Assembly: GCA_963966765.1 (NCBI GenBank)
Contig: CAXAAR010000003.1
Location: 1-60,304 of the forward strand
Source: Aequoribacter sp003520285
GTDB taxonomy: Bacteria; Pseudomonadota; Gammaproteobacteria; Pseudomonadales; Halieaceae
Direction of reading: 5' to 3'
DNA: 60,304 nucleotides
The notes beneath the pieces are model-generated. The model saw only the letters and a program-made list of their open reading frames with translations, ran no database searches and was not told the DNA's origin. Shown here in pieces: positions 44,122-53,196 of this stretch. Both the position numbers and the translations under genes were made by a program. How positions within the stretch are numbered: the stretch's first letter is position 1; each line of letters opens with the position of its first letter.

Positions 44122-45248
44122 GGATTCCTCACGCTCAGCGATAGATTTTTTTTGTAGACTGCAATCCTGTCTTCTGCGTTCTGCTGAATGTCACCGTAGA
44201 ATAGACTGAAATCCAGGATGTGGTAGTTGCCGTTGATCGTAAGACCTTTGGCGTAGTCCTCAGGCAGTCGGTCAACCCGCAAAATACCATCAACGCATTG
44301 TGCTTTGGTAAGAGAGACCTCAAGTTTCTCTAGATTTGTTATTTTGTCGCCTCGGGGAACGTCGGTCGGCCCAAAATCTCTTATAAAGTTATGTGTCACG
44401 GGCAGTGCCCCTCTGTGGTCATGAGCGGCCCGTAAGGCCCTATCTTCTCGCCATGATAAGGGGTTTACGCAGACCGATTGACTGGGTGGCATCATCGCGC
44501 GGGCTCCATCTGCAACGGTATCCCAGTGAACAAAACAAGCCGTGTCGTCAGCTTTGGTACACACTTTGAGTGTTTTGAGTTTAGATCGATATTCGGGCGT
44601 AACAGGTCTGACTGTGGCACCTAATATGTAGGCCACAACGAGCCGATCCTGTAGCGGTGAACCATCGATTTCCTCGGCCAGTAAGCGGAGTAGGTGATGA
44701 GTACCTTGGCTGTGGCTGGCCAAAATAAACGGTGCTGCCGGGCTGCGTGAGTTCGCAAAGTTGCGAAAGGCCGCAAGCACATCCTGATAAGGAATGTCGA
44801 ATATCTCAGCCCGTAACATCTCGTTTGGCTCTAAATAGGTATAAATCGAGGCTTGCCGGTAAATAGGCGCAAAAATTCGGCAGCACTTATTGAATACGCT
44901 GGCCTGGTACGCTAGCACCCAATGCTTATTTTCATGGGTAGCCGAATGATTATCTAAAGGGTCGATCCAGCTGGCGTTGCTCAGGTAAGTGGTAGGATGA
45001 ACATAAAAGACGTCTACGGTCGGTGAAGAGGTTGGTGATTGATCCAAGACGTTCCCAGGATTCAGCTGCGCAGGGGTGTATTTGTCTGGTAACGCCAGCC
45101 ACAATCGATTATCGGTGTAATCTAAAGTCGTCTTATATTCGCTGTGGTTAAAGACTTGTTGGGGCGGTGATAATGGTTGCGCATGCGTAAGCCCCGCACT
45201 GAAAATCAGGTTGAGGGTGAGTAGATAAAGTTGAGCGTAAATCCTCAT
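44118..45248 (-). CDS. DUF3089 protein, predicted exported hydrolase
   Basis: A 376-residue protein with a signal peptide (residues 1-23, ending THAQ). It matches the DUF3089 family: VDVFYVHPTTYL, CCRIFAPIYRQAS, and the nucleophile elbow LASHSQGTHHLLRLL with S180. It is likely an alpha/beta-hydrolase-type lipase or esterase of unknown substrate. The ATG follows GGAG. It is the first gene after the TonB receptor, separated from it by a hairpin, and couples to the esterase gene by a 4-base overlap. Confidence 0.85.
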   Translation of the reverse strand: MRIYAQLYLLTLNLIFSAGLTHAQPLSPPQQVFNHSEYKTTLDYTDNRLWLALPDKYTPAQLNPGNVLDQSPTSSPTVDVFYVHPTTYLSNASWIDPLDNHSATHENKHWVLAYQASVFNKCCRIFAPIYRQASIYTYLEPNEMLRAEIFDIPYQDVLAAFRNFANSRSPAAPFILASHSQGTHHLLRLLAEEIDGSPLQDRLVVAYILGATVRPVTPEYRSKLKTLKVCTKADDTACFVHWDTVADGARAMMPPSQSVCVNPLSWREDRALRAAHDHRGALPVTHNFIRDFGPTDVPRGDKITNLEKLEVSLTKAQCVDGILRVDRLPEDYAKGLTINGNYHILDFSLFYGDIQQNAEDRIAVYKKNLSLSVRNP

Positions 45249-45281
45249 GAAACAGGCACTCCAAGGCCAGATGGTTTGAAT

Positions 45282-45312
45282 AAAGCTCTGGCACTCGATC
45301 TACCAGAGCTTT
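45282..45312 (-). terminator. Intercistronic hairpin between the TonB receptor and hydrolase genes
   Basis: A perfect 10-bp inverted repeat, AAAGCTCTGG (45282-45291) and CCAGAGCTTT (45303-45312), with an 11-base loop, lies 6 bases after the receptor stop. On the minus strand it is followed by TTTATTC, a weak U-tract. It could act as a partial terminator or mRNA stabiliser, giving more receptor than hydrolase. Confidence 0.55.
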
Positions 45313-45318
45313 TGAGGA

Positions 45319-47943
45319 TTACAGAAGATCCCAATTAACCAGCATACCCCAAGTTCTAGGTGGAGCGTAAGCGCCGGCTACTCCCCCCACAAATGATGTG
45401 GGAATGAGGTAGTCTGCGTACTCTTCATCGGTTAAATTCTCAACGAAGGCTTGGATAGATAGCTTATTACTGCCATTTGGACGCCAAATCACACGAATGT
45501 TTTGTTCTGTATGAGAGTCGATTTTCGCGAAATCGTTCTCAAATGAATCAACATAAATATCATCGGAATACGACAGCTCGTATCGATAGTCAACATTGCC
45601 GTGAGTGTACTGCGCGCCTAGGCTGTACTTTAGCTCTGGCGCGCGTTCCATACGGTTGCCCGACACATCCTCCGGCTTGATACCCGGTATCATAGCGTCG
45701 TCTAGTAAAGCTTTGGCGAATTCAGCGTCTAAATAGGCGATGCCAGCGTCAAAACGCCAGCTGTTATTCGGCTGGTAAAGCAGGTCGAGTTCGAACCCTG
45801 AGATTTCAGACTCGCCCGCATTAGCAATTTGCAACACGGCGCCTTGAAATGCTCGGACCTGAAGGTCTCTGTAATCATAGAAGAACACCGATCCATTGAG
45901 CATGAGTCTCTCATCTAAGAGTCGGCTTTTAAAACCTACTTCGTAGGCGGTGATTTTCTCTTCGTCATAATCATCGTCACACGCACCAGAGTTGAATCCG
46001 CCAGCCTTGAACCCTGTCGATATACTGCCATAAAACATGGTGTTTTCGTTGGGTGTTAAATCGGCACCGAGTTTCCACGTTGCAGCGCTCCAATCTTTGC
46101 TGTCGGTTAGAGACTCGCACTGACTTGCAGGGGGCGTAATATTCGACCGCACGGTTTGGAATTTGGTTTTTTTATCTTGGGTATATCGCGCGCCCAATGT
46201 CAGTCGTAGCGAGTCTGTGGCCGAGTAGTTAAATTGCGCGAATAGGCTTTTAGACGTGAGTTCCTCATTGTAGCTCGCTGCGAGTGCTGCGACGGCAACC
46301 GAGGAACCATCAATTGCTGTGACACTGGGAACTGGGGGCAGCAAATTGGTTAAGAAAGGTAACACCGACAGTGATACTGTGGTCACGTCATCTTTGTAGT
46401 AGTTGACGCCAGTGATCCACTCTAAACGATCATCACGCGCGGTACCCGACACGGTCAGTTCTTGTGTTAATTCGTCGGCGACGGTATCTGACTCAATTGA
46501 AACGACCGGGAAACTGGTTCCATCGTTGTCGCCTGGGCCGCCTAAATTGTCAGATTCACGGTAAGCAGTAATCGATTTTACGGTCGCTGTCCCCAAATCC
46601 CACGTCAGGGTTGCATTAGCGCCCCAAAAGGTATCTTCTTGGAATCTATCTGAGTCATTGTAAACCTTACTGGCATCATTATTTGAGGTTTGTGCGCCAA
46701 ACAATGTGGGGTCAATACCCGATCCCGCTACCGATTTTAAGTGAGAAATGGGTTTTTCGAGCCGCTCATCCTTTTGATAGTCACCTTTGAGTAACACGGC
46801 GAGCGTATCTGAGGGTGTATAAAGCGCAGCTACATTAAACGCTTTTAAGTCTCTATCATCGGGCTCCTTGCCTGTTGTTAGGTTGTCGACATACCCATCT
46901 CGACTGTCAATAACAACACTTCCGCGAATAGCTAAAAGGTCTTCGGTTAAGACCGTATTACCCGCTGCTTTCAACCATGTGCGACCATGCGACCCGACTC
47001 CAAACGTCGTCCGCAGTTCAGGCTCCATAACCGGCGATTTAGTAATGATGTTAATGCTTCCCCCGGTGCTATTACGGCCATATAGAGTGCCTTGAGGCCC
47101 GCGTAAAACTTCGAATCGTTCCGCGTCATAGAACGACGCATTATTGGTGTAGGGGTGCCCTAAATAAACGCCATCAATATGTAATGCTACACCCGGATTA
47201 CTTCCTGTAATCGGGTTACCTTGTCCAACGCCACGAATGTAAATTTGAGAGCCCGCTAGCGCCTGATTGAACGTTAAGCTGGGCGATAATTGGGCCAGAT
47301 CACGAGTGTCTAGCAGTTGGTCTCGCTCAATTTGGTCGCTGGTGAATACAGACATCGCGATGGGGGTTTTCTGAACACTCGCTTCTTTGCGCTCGGCGGT
47401 GACAATAACTTCTTCAATTGTATTTGTGCCAATTTCAGCGCTGGCCACGATGGTGGTGGACGCTGTGAAAGCGCCCAATACGGAGGCGAAAAAACCTCTT
47501 AATGACGATTGTTTTGATTGCATGTTTGGCTCACTTTTTATCGTTGTTGGGGATTGTGCGTCCGATTTCGACAACAAAATCATTAACACGCCTTTTTTAG
47601 TGAGCCCCCCAGTGTAGCCCGTACCCTCTAGCATTTTGGCCATGGCATTGTGCAAGCTATATTCGCCGCTAACCGCCTCTGACTCGAGAGTGCTGGCTAT
47701 TTGATATGGAAATAGCAGCAGCTGTTGAGTCTGTTCAGAGAGGCTATTGAGTGCATCCGCTAAATTTTGTTTAGGGATGTTTACCGCATAACGTCTCTCG
47801 GGCTCGGCCTTCTCTTCAGCGTTAACCGGACAAGCCAGAAACAGTGGGAAAAGGCTTAGCGCGAATGCCCGACAAAACCGCGAAAATCTGAGGATTTGCT
47901 GCGCTCTGTTTTGGGTCTCACACCAAGTAAGACACTGCAGCAT
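45319..47943 (-). CDS. TonB-dependent receptor with N-terminal STN signalling domain
   Basis: An 874-residue outer-membrane transducer. A long signal peptide (ending CPVNA near residue 42) is followed by an STN domain (about 52-115, with IPKQNLADALNSLSEQ) that contacts the FecR regulator in the periplasm. A TonB-box-like IEEVIVTAERKE comes next, then the plug (VLRGPQGTLYGRNSTGGSIN) and a 22-strand-type barrel ending in an aromatic-rich C-terminus. STN plus adjacent sigma/FecR genes imply cell-surface signalling on ligand binding. The ligand is unknown; the exported hydrolases downstream hint at an ester-containing compound rather than a simple siderophore. Confidence 0.92.
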   Translation of the reverse strand: MLQCLTWCETQNRAQQILRFSRFCRAFALSLFPLFLACPVNAEEKAEPERRYAVNIPKQNLADALNSLSEQTQQLLLFPYQIASTLESEAVSGEYSLHNAMAKMLEGTGYTGGLTKKGVLMILLSKSDAQSPTTIKSEPNMQSKQSSLRGFFASVLGAFTASTTIVASAEIGTNTIEEVIVTAERKEASVQKTPIAMSVFTSDQIERDQLLDTRDLAQLSPSLTFNQALAGSQIYIRGVGQGNPITGSNPGVALHIDGVYLGHPYTNNASFYDAERFEVLRGPQGTLYGRNSTGGSINIITKSPVMEPELRTTFGVGSHGRTWLKAAGNTVLTEDLLAIRGSVVIDSRDGYVDNLTTGKEPDDRDLKAFNVAALYTPSDTLAVLLKGDYQKDERLEKPISHLKSVAGSGIDPTLFGAQTSNNDASKVYNDSDRFQEDTFWGANATLTWDLGTATVKSITAYRESDNLGGPGDNDGTSFPVVSIESDTVADELTQELTVSGTARDDRLEWITGVNYYKDDVTTVSLSVLPFLTNLLPPVPSVTAIDGSSVAVAALAASYNEELTSKSLFAQFNYSATDSLRLTLGARYTQDKKTKFQTVRSNITPPASQCESLTDSKDWSAATWKLGADLTPNENTMFYGSISTGFKAGGFNSGACDDDYDEEKITAYEVGFKSRLLDERLMLNGSVFFYDYRDLQVRAFQGAVLQIANAGESEISGFELDLLYQPNNSWRFDAGIAYLDAEFAKALLDDAMIPGIKPEDVSGNRMERAPELKYSLGAQYTHGNVDYRYELSYSDDIYVDSFENDFAKIDSHTEQNIRVIWRPNGSNKLSIQAFVENLTDEEYADYLIPTSFVGGVAGAYAPPRTWGMLVNWDLL

Positions 47944-47983
47944 TAAATAACCCCTGATTTGTTTTTATGATTTTTCATTTTGC

Positions 47984-49015
47984 TTAGCGCAATTCTATGA
48001 GCTTGGGGGCGACATGACTAACCTGAACCCCGAAGCCTACTTCGAGTACGTCAAGCAGTGCTTCTAGTTCTCCGGTTTCAAACCTCCCGCCCACTTCCAG
48101 GGTCTTAAGCTTCGGGTTGACGATATCAATTTTTACCGAGGTATAGCGGCTTATCTCGCCAACGACTTGCTCTAGAGGCTCGCCTGCAAAAATGAGCACA
48201 CCGCGCCGCCAAGCCAGATTCCGTGCCAGATCGCCAGAAAGCAGTTTATGCTTAGCTTGGGTATTTTGTGCGTAGATCGCTTTTTCACCTTGGCCAAGCG
48301 ATAAGAATGTCTCTTGCGGGTTCGGCGAATCGGAGATGCGTTGACTGGCGGAGTCACCTGATAACGAAGATTCGCGAGTAAGATTTTGCGACAACTCGAC
48401 ACGTCCTTCTTCAACGGTAACGGTCATGTCTTGAGTGCTTAGGTGGACCGCAAAGGCGGTCCCCACGGCTTTGACTTTGCCGAATAGTGTATAGACCTCG
48501 AAGGGTTTTTGGGGGTCTGTCTCGACATCAAAATAGGCCTTTCCTCGCACAAGATCTATGTGTCTTTGTTGCTCGGTGTAACGCACTGATATTGCCGAGT
48601 TAGTGTCTAGCTGAACGATCGAGCCGTCGTCCAGGGCGATGGTTCGCACCTCTCCAATTTTTGTTTCAACATATGAAGGGTCACTGTTCCAATGATTCAG
48701 CACCCCTATGGGGCTAAAAATTAATAAAACGACAGTACAAGCCGCAGCCACAAATCCCGATGCTAGCCTAGTTCGACGGCGAGCTGACTTTTTGCGATCG
48801 ACGGATACCTTTAGTATTGCGAGTAAGTCTGCATCGCACCAATTGGCCTCCGCCTCTTTTAACTGCAGTAGGTGCTCAGGACTTTGATTAACCCATAGCT
48901 TGAGAGCTTCAATCTCTTGAGCTGAGGGCTGACGTTCTTGGTTAAACTTAAGAACCCAGTCGCGAGCTTCGCGTCGAATGACATCGCGATTTTTGAAGGG
49001 TTTAATATTGCTCAC
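47984..49015 (-). CDS. FecR-family anti-sigma regulator
   Basis: A 343-residue inner-membrane regulator. It has an N-terminal DUF4880-type cytoplasmic part (EARDWVLKFNQERQPSAQEI), one membrane helix (about 83-105), the periplasmic FecR domain (VRTIALDDGSIVQLDTNSAI), and a C-terminal STN-like part. The GTG at 49015 is chosen: it lies 1 base after the sigma-factor stop and 7-9 bases after GGAGGA, and gives the family N-terminus. An ATG at 49060 would overlap the sigma gene by 44 bases. It passes the receptor signal to the sigma factor. Confidence 0.9.
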   Translation of the reverse strand: MSNIKPFKNRDVIRREARDWVLKFNQERQPSAQEIEALKLWVNQSPEHLLQLKEAEANWCDADLLAILKVSVDRKKSARRRTRLASGFVAAACTVVLLIFSPIGVLNHWNSDPSYVETKIGEVRTIALDDGSIVQLDTNSAISVRYTEQQRHIDLVRGKAYFDVETDPQKPFEVYTLFGKVKAVGTAFAVHLSTQDMTVTVEEGRVELSQNLTRESSLSGDSASQRISDSPNPQETFLSLGQGEKAIYAQNTQAKHKLLSGDLARNLAWRRGVLIFAGEPLEQVVGEISRYTSVKIDIVNPKLKTLEVGGRFETGELEALLDVLEVGFGVQVSHVAPKLIELR

Positions 49016-49016
49016 G

Positions 49017-49589
49017 TTAGAGTATCCTCCGATTTTTCGAGCCAGTGGGTACTCGGGCACTGGATAGGTTCGGTGTGATTTTGCGACGCAGATAGTCGTC
49101 GCAGTGCGCGTAGCCTCTGGTTAGGTGACCGTCGACAGTACTGATTGATATACCCAGCTTGGCACTGATTTCTGAGCGAGTATAGCCGTAGATTTTTTTT
49201 AGTGCATACACTTCTCGACAACGTTTAGGTAAGGTTGCGATGGCGGCGCAATGAAGGCCGATAAGCTCTTCTGCCACCAATTTATCGTACACAGTGTTTG
49301 CTGATGCTGTGGTGTCTATCTCATCTATGTCATCAAGGTAGTCAGTCGGCCGACGACTGGCCGAACGGGCAATATTTAAAGTTACATTTCTGGCCACTTC
49401 AAACAGATAGGCATTGGGGTTCTCAATGGGCTCCGAGTGTTCTTTTTTGAAGGCCCGCAGATAAGCCTCTTGAACCACGTCCTCAATATCGACCGTGTTG
49501 TTTAATCGTCCTACGTAGCGCATTAAAGCGGCTTTGCCTGCAACAAACGCGCGCGTGATAGGAGAGACTGGTGTATCTCGACTAGGCAT
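49017..49589 (-). CDS. ECF sigma factor, FecI-like
   Basis: A 190-residue sigma-70-family regulator. Region 2 includes DIEDVVQEAYLRAFKK (about 34-49) and region 4 includes LPKRCREVYALKKIYGYTRS and an HTH ending STVDGHLTRG. It is first in the minus-strand operon, so it probably drives transcription of the receptor and hydrolases when the FecR protein signals. The IS3 element ends 138 bases upstream of its start, so its own promoter must lie within that gap or inside the IS. Confidence 0.92.
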   Translation of the reverse strand: MPSRDTPVSPITRAFVAGKAALMRYVGRLNNTVDIEDVVQEAYLRAFKKEHSEPIENPNAYLFEVARNVTLNIARSASRRPTDYLDDIDEIDTTASANTVYDKLVAEELIGLHCAAIATLPKRCREVYALKKIYGYTRSEISAKLGISISTVDGHLTRGYAHCDDYLRRKITPNLSSARVPTGSKNRRIL

Positions 49590-49805
49590 AAATTTTACCC
49601 TCGGGCATTTCGTCGCACCGAACTCATTGTCAGCTTAATCTAATTGAGACACCGCTAGTCTAAAAACCCCCTGTTTTTTTGTAAAAATTTGTCAGCGTGC
49701 TCGGTGTGAAGTTGAGTATGTTAGGGGTGTAAACCTCCCTCAGAAAAGGGGCATCCATTTCTAGAGTTCTCCGGGGTAAAATACCTCAATAAGGAGAGCC
49801 AAAAA

Positions 49806-50072
49806 ATGAAGAAGTCGCGCTACACGGAAAGCCAGATTGTTAAAATATTAAAAGAAGTCGAAGGCGCTCGACTGGTAAAGGAAGTTTGTCGTGAATACAG
49901 TGTTTCTGATGCCACTTACTACAACTGGAAAGCAAAGTATGGCGGCGTGGAAGCATCGGATATAAAACGCCTGAAGGATCTCGAGGACGAGAACCGCAGG
50001 TTGAAGTCGATGTTTGCTGAGCTGAGCCTGGAGCACAGGATACTTAAGGACATCATTGAAAAAAAGCTGTAA
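49806..50072 (+). CDS. IS3-family transposase OrfA
   Basis: An 88-residue DNA-binding part with a helix-turn-helix (YTESQIVKILKEVEGARLVK ... SVSDATYYNWKAKYG) and a leucine-zipper-like helix. This pattern is typical of the IS407-type subgroup. Near the end, A AAA AAG at 50060-50066 is a classic slippery heptamer for -1 frameshifting into OrfB. The start ATG follows AAGGAGAG. Confidence 0.92.
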   Translation: MKKSRYTESQIVKILKEVEGARLVKEVCREYSVSDATYYNWKAKYGGVEASDIKRLKDLEDENRRLKSMFAELSLEHRILKDIIEKKL

Positions 50073-50113
50073 AGCCAGCTGCTCGACGCGAACTTGTTGA
50101 TTACGCCTGTCAG

Positions 50114-50920
50114 GTGCATGGAGCAAGTTTAAGGTTAGCCTGTCGAGCGGTTGGCATCAGCGACTCAGTGTACCGGTATACACCTGATGCCAGCCGTGAC
50201 GATGGTGTCATCGCTAAACTGCAGGAGGCGGTCGAGCGTTATCCGGCTTACGGTTTTAGTAAATTGTTTAAGATTCTGCGGCGCTGGGGACATGTATGGA
50301 ACCACAAACGTGTCTACAGACTGTATTGTGAGCTTAATCTAAACAGGCGCCGCAGAGGAAAGAAACGGTTACCGACTCGTCATCCGGAACCTCTGGCGGT
50401 ACCAGCTCGCGCGAACCACTGTTGGTCGATGGATTTTATGAGCGACAGCCTGTTTTGTGGGCGCCGTTTTAGAACGTTTAATCTGGTTGATGACTTTAAC
50501 CGCGAAGCTCTGGCCATCGAGATTGATTTGAATCTGCCCGCACTGCGCGTGATTCGAGTGCTTGAGCGTGCCGTTGCCTGGCGCGGTTATCCCAAAAAGC
50601 TGCGGATGGACAATGGGCCTGAATTTATTTCAACAGCTTTAGCCGAGTGGGCCGAAGAGCACAACATACAGCTGGAATTTATTCAGCCTGGAACACCGAC
50701 TCAGAACTCATACGTCGAGCGATTTAACCGAACATACCGCGATGAGATTTTAAATATGTACGTATTCAGGACGTTGGATGAAGTACGAGATCTGACCCAA
50801 AACTGGGTCCGCGAATACAGTGAAGAACGGCCACATGACTCCCTGGAAGATCTGACGCCCTTGGAATATCTGGCTAAACATGAATCTCAGGAAACTCTAT
50901 TTATGCACGTCACTAATTAG
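50114..50920 (+). CDS. IS3-family transposase OrfB, DDE integrase domain
   Basis: 268 residues from the ATG; the true product is probably the OrfAB fusion, because this frame is open from the slippery site at 50066 and is -1 relative to OrfA. The DDE triad is visible in WSMDFMSD, RMDNGPEF and the E of SYVERFNRTYRDE. An HTH-like start (CRAVGISDSVYRY) precedes it. No stop or frameshift disrupts it, so the element may still be active. Confidence 0.92.
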   Translation: MHGASLRLACRAVGISDSVYRYTPDASRDDGVIAKLQEAVERYPAYGFSKLFKILRRWGHVWNHKRVYRLYCELNLNRRRRGKKRLPTRHPEPLAVPARANHCWSMDFMSDSLFCGRRFRTFNLVDDFNREALAIEIDLNLPALRVIRVLERAVAWRGYPKKLRMDNGPEFISTALAEWAEEHNIQLEFIQPGTPTQNSYVERFNRTYRDEILNMYVFRTLDEVRDLTQNWVREYSEERPHDSLEDLTPLEYLAKHESQETLFMHVTN

Positions 50921-50965
50921 GGGAGGTTTACACCCGGCGGCAGGTTCTTTTTTGAAAGTCGCTTG

Positions 50966-52966
50966 TTACTCGGCAGGGCGTCTTTGTAGCGCCTCAGGGT
51001 TACTCCAGAAGCCGCTCATCAATTCACTCTGTGCCACGACATAGAGGGCATCTGTATCGATGATGACCCGGGTATCGTCACTCACTGACCCCGGCCTCAG
51101 CGTGACTTCGCCAACGGGTGCGATGCTGGCGCGTTGGGCGTTTTTTTTGTCTTTGATCTCAAATAACGCGATTCGGTCAACCTGTTCGTAAGGGTCAGCT
51201 TTGCTACCGGCAGCAGAGTAGGGCACTGTGAGTCGGTCACTTTCCTCGCCCGCGAGATAGGTAAAGGCATAGCGGTTGTATTGCGCCGGGCTATAGACCC
51301 ACTCGTAACCCGTCCCAATTTCGATCAAACTGCGTGATACGGGCGCCGCGGTATCCGAGATATCGAATAACTCCAGTTTTGGCAGTCGGTTCTCGCTGGA
51401 TCCCAGGCCCAACAGCAGTTCGTCGCTGACCTCGTGCAAGAGATCAGAGAAGCCGGGCACTTCTAATTCGCCCAGTATTTTTGGGGCTGCTGGGTCCACA
51501 AGATCGATGATATAGAGCGGGTCAATGCGTTCGAAGGTCACCAGATACGCCCTCGGACCCATAAATCTGACGCCGTAGAGGTCCTCGTTGATCTTACCCA
51601 GTCGGGTCTCATTATTATCGCCTAAAGAGGCCAGTAGCGAGAGCTCCGGGTCGGTTGCGTCGGGCTCGAGGGTATAAAGCACATGGCGAAACTGGTCCTC
51701 GACTTCGCCGGTCCATCGTGTCGTAATCAGTCTGAGGGCGCCCTCAAACTCGCTGATGCGAAAATCCGCGTTGCCACCGGAATAGAGCGCACCGCTGATT
51801 GATTCCGAGCCCAGATAGGACCAATCGTCACGGTCCAAGAGATGTATCAAGGTTGTGTCAGCGTCATTGTGCCACTCGACAAAACTCAATGCGATGAAGG
51901 TATCGCCGATATAGACGCCATCCACGGACTCCATCACGCAGGCGGCCTCGACCACTTCGCCGCTGTTGGCCGACAGTGTCAGTAAGGTGGTAATAATCGG
52001 GTCGGCAGGCCGCTCCGTAGCGAGCGGATGCTCGGGGTCTTGCCGATAACAATCGTCGAGGGCTAGAGGGCTGATCGCTTCGCCATTAAGGCTGATTGCG
52101 GGCAGGATATCTTGATCAGTTACTTCTTCGAGGACCGTCTCGTTGTTGGCGATTTCCTCTTCGGTGGAAGGGTAGGGCACCAGGCCCTCGATGATGGGCG
52201 TATGCCGTGATATGAGGTAAATGTGATCAGCGCGTCTGCGCGACGAAACCAGCGCGCCTTCCACAGACCATTGATAACGAAGTGCCGGTTGCGCGGGATC
52301 GGTCAGGTCGTAGGTTTGGAGCTTGACCTCGCTGGACTCCCAATAGCCGGGCTCAATGTGGCGCGGGCCAAAAGCGCCCCACCATGCCGTCGACAGCAGT
52401 ACCTGCAGCATATCATCAGCAAGGTACATGCCTTCTGCCCGATAACCGTCCTCTAGCGCAATTCGAGTGAGAAAGGTGCCGTCTCCCGAGCCAGGGGCTG
52501 TTCGGAAGAGCCGGATTTCTGCTTCGGCGGGTGGTGTCGCTGGTGCAATTGCGGCGTCCTCAGCAGGTAGTGCCGTATCTTCCAGAATATAACAACATGC
52601 GCTTCGACTCGGTGCGATGGCGAGGGTGGATCCGTCGTATTTGACGATGTCGTATTCGTCGGTGTGGGGTTCGAGGGTGTAGGTTGTCGAGTACCCGCTT
52701 CCGGCGCTGTCCTGCGTCGGCGCACCGTCGGCAAACGCGACTGCGCGTTCTGTGGTGACCAGCGTCGTGAGCTTGCCCTTGTAGGCGGCTATTCCCTCGC
52801 CTGACGAGGAATTGATCCACAATCCGGAGGGTGGATCTGGCGGCGGTGTCGTCACCACCGGTGAGGGTGGTGCTTCGCTACTGCTCCCGCCGCCACAACT
52901 ACTCAGTAATGACCAGACGGTAATTAAAGCCGCGCGCTTTAAGCAGATTACCGTGTTGCTCTTCAT
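50966..52966 (-). CDS. Secreted beta-propeller domain lipoprotein
   Basis: A 666-residue protein with a lipobox signal (WSLLSSCGGG), so a lipid-anchored envelope protein. A Pro/Ser/Thr linker follows, then a large domain with repeated propeller-like blades such as DRIDPLYIIDLVDPAAPKI-type segments (TYDLTDPAQPALRYQW, LYIIDLVDPAAPKILGEL, KLELFDISDTAAPVSRSL). This fits the archaeal/bacterial beta-propeller family (Beta_propel). Its function is unknown. The ATG follows AGGAG. It lies inside the island and may be independent of the TonB operon. Confidence 0.8.
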   Translation of the reverse strand: MKSNTVICLKRAALITVWSLLSSCGGGSSSEAPPSPVVTTPPPDPPSGLWINSSSGEGIAAYKGKLTTLVTTERAVAFADGAPTQDSAGSGYSTTYTLEPHTDEYDIVKYDGSTLAIAPSRSACCYILEDTALPAEDAAIAPATPPAEAEIRLFRTAPGSGDGTFLTRIALEDGYRAEGMYLADDMLQVLLSTAWWGAFGPRHIEPGYWESSEVKLQTYDLTDPAQPALRYQWSVEGALVSSRRRADHIYLISRHTPIIEGLVPYPSTEEEIANNETVLEEVTDQDILPAISLNGEAISPLALDDCYRQDPEHPLATERPADPIITTLLTLSANSGEVVEAACVMESVDGVYIGDTFIALSFVEWHNDADTTLIHLLDRDDWSYLGSESISGALYSGGNADFRISEFEGALRLITTRWTGEVEDQFRHVLYTLEPDATDPELSLLASLGDNNETRLGKINEDLYGVRFMGPRAYLVTFERIDPLYIIDLVDPAAPKILGELEVPGFSDLLHEVSDELLLGLGSSENRLPKLELFDISDTAAPVSRSLIEIGTGYEWVYSPAQYNRYAFTYLAGEESDRLTVPYSAAGSKADPYEQVDRIALFEIKDKKNAQRASIAPVGEVTLRPGSVSDDTRVIIDTDALYVVAQSELMSGFWSNPEALQRRPAE

Positions 52967-53043
52967 GGGATGCTAGGCTCCTCCGACGCCACCAGTGTAG
53001 CCGCCGTCTTTATCAAATTGGGCAGAACCGACATGGAAAAATA

Positions 53044-53196
53044 TCACAACCCAACATACATTCCAAATATTCCAATTTCCGGCAGGGCAGGCAACAAACC
53101 AACTTTGGAATTACCACTGGAACCACTCGCCAATACGACAGCGATGGATGAGAACAAGACAAACAGCAATGACGTGAGATCGATTAACGCGAACAT
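53044..53196 (-). pseudogene. Short hydrophobic fragment, possibly N-terminus of a MotA-like channel
   Basis: 50 codons from an ATG with AAAGGGAAA before it, reading FALIDLTSLLFVLFSSIAVV and then GLLPALPEIGIFGMYVGL and a stop. The order of a hydrophobic start helix and a second short helix recalls MotA/TolQ-type proteins of about 180 residues, but the rest is missing. It could instead be a real small membrane protein. The name is a guess from pattern. Confidence 0.3.

Larger units (their letters stand above)
49728..50932 (+). mobile_element. IS3-family insertion sequence
   Basis: A 1205-bp element with 12-bp perfect inverted ends TGTAAACCTCCC / GGGAGGTTTACA; GGG and CCC next to them extend the symmetry to 15 bp. 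Two overlapping frames encode a frameshifted transposase that looks complete. No 3- or 4-bp target duplication is visible (GGG left, CCC right), so the copy may have recombined or the ends may be drawn a few bases off. It sits between the ECF sigma gene and the beta-propeller gene. Confidence 0.88.
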
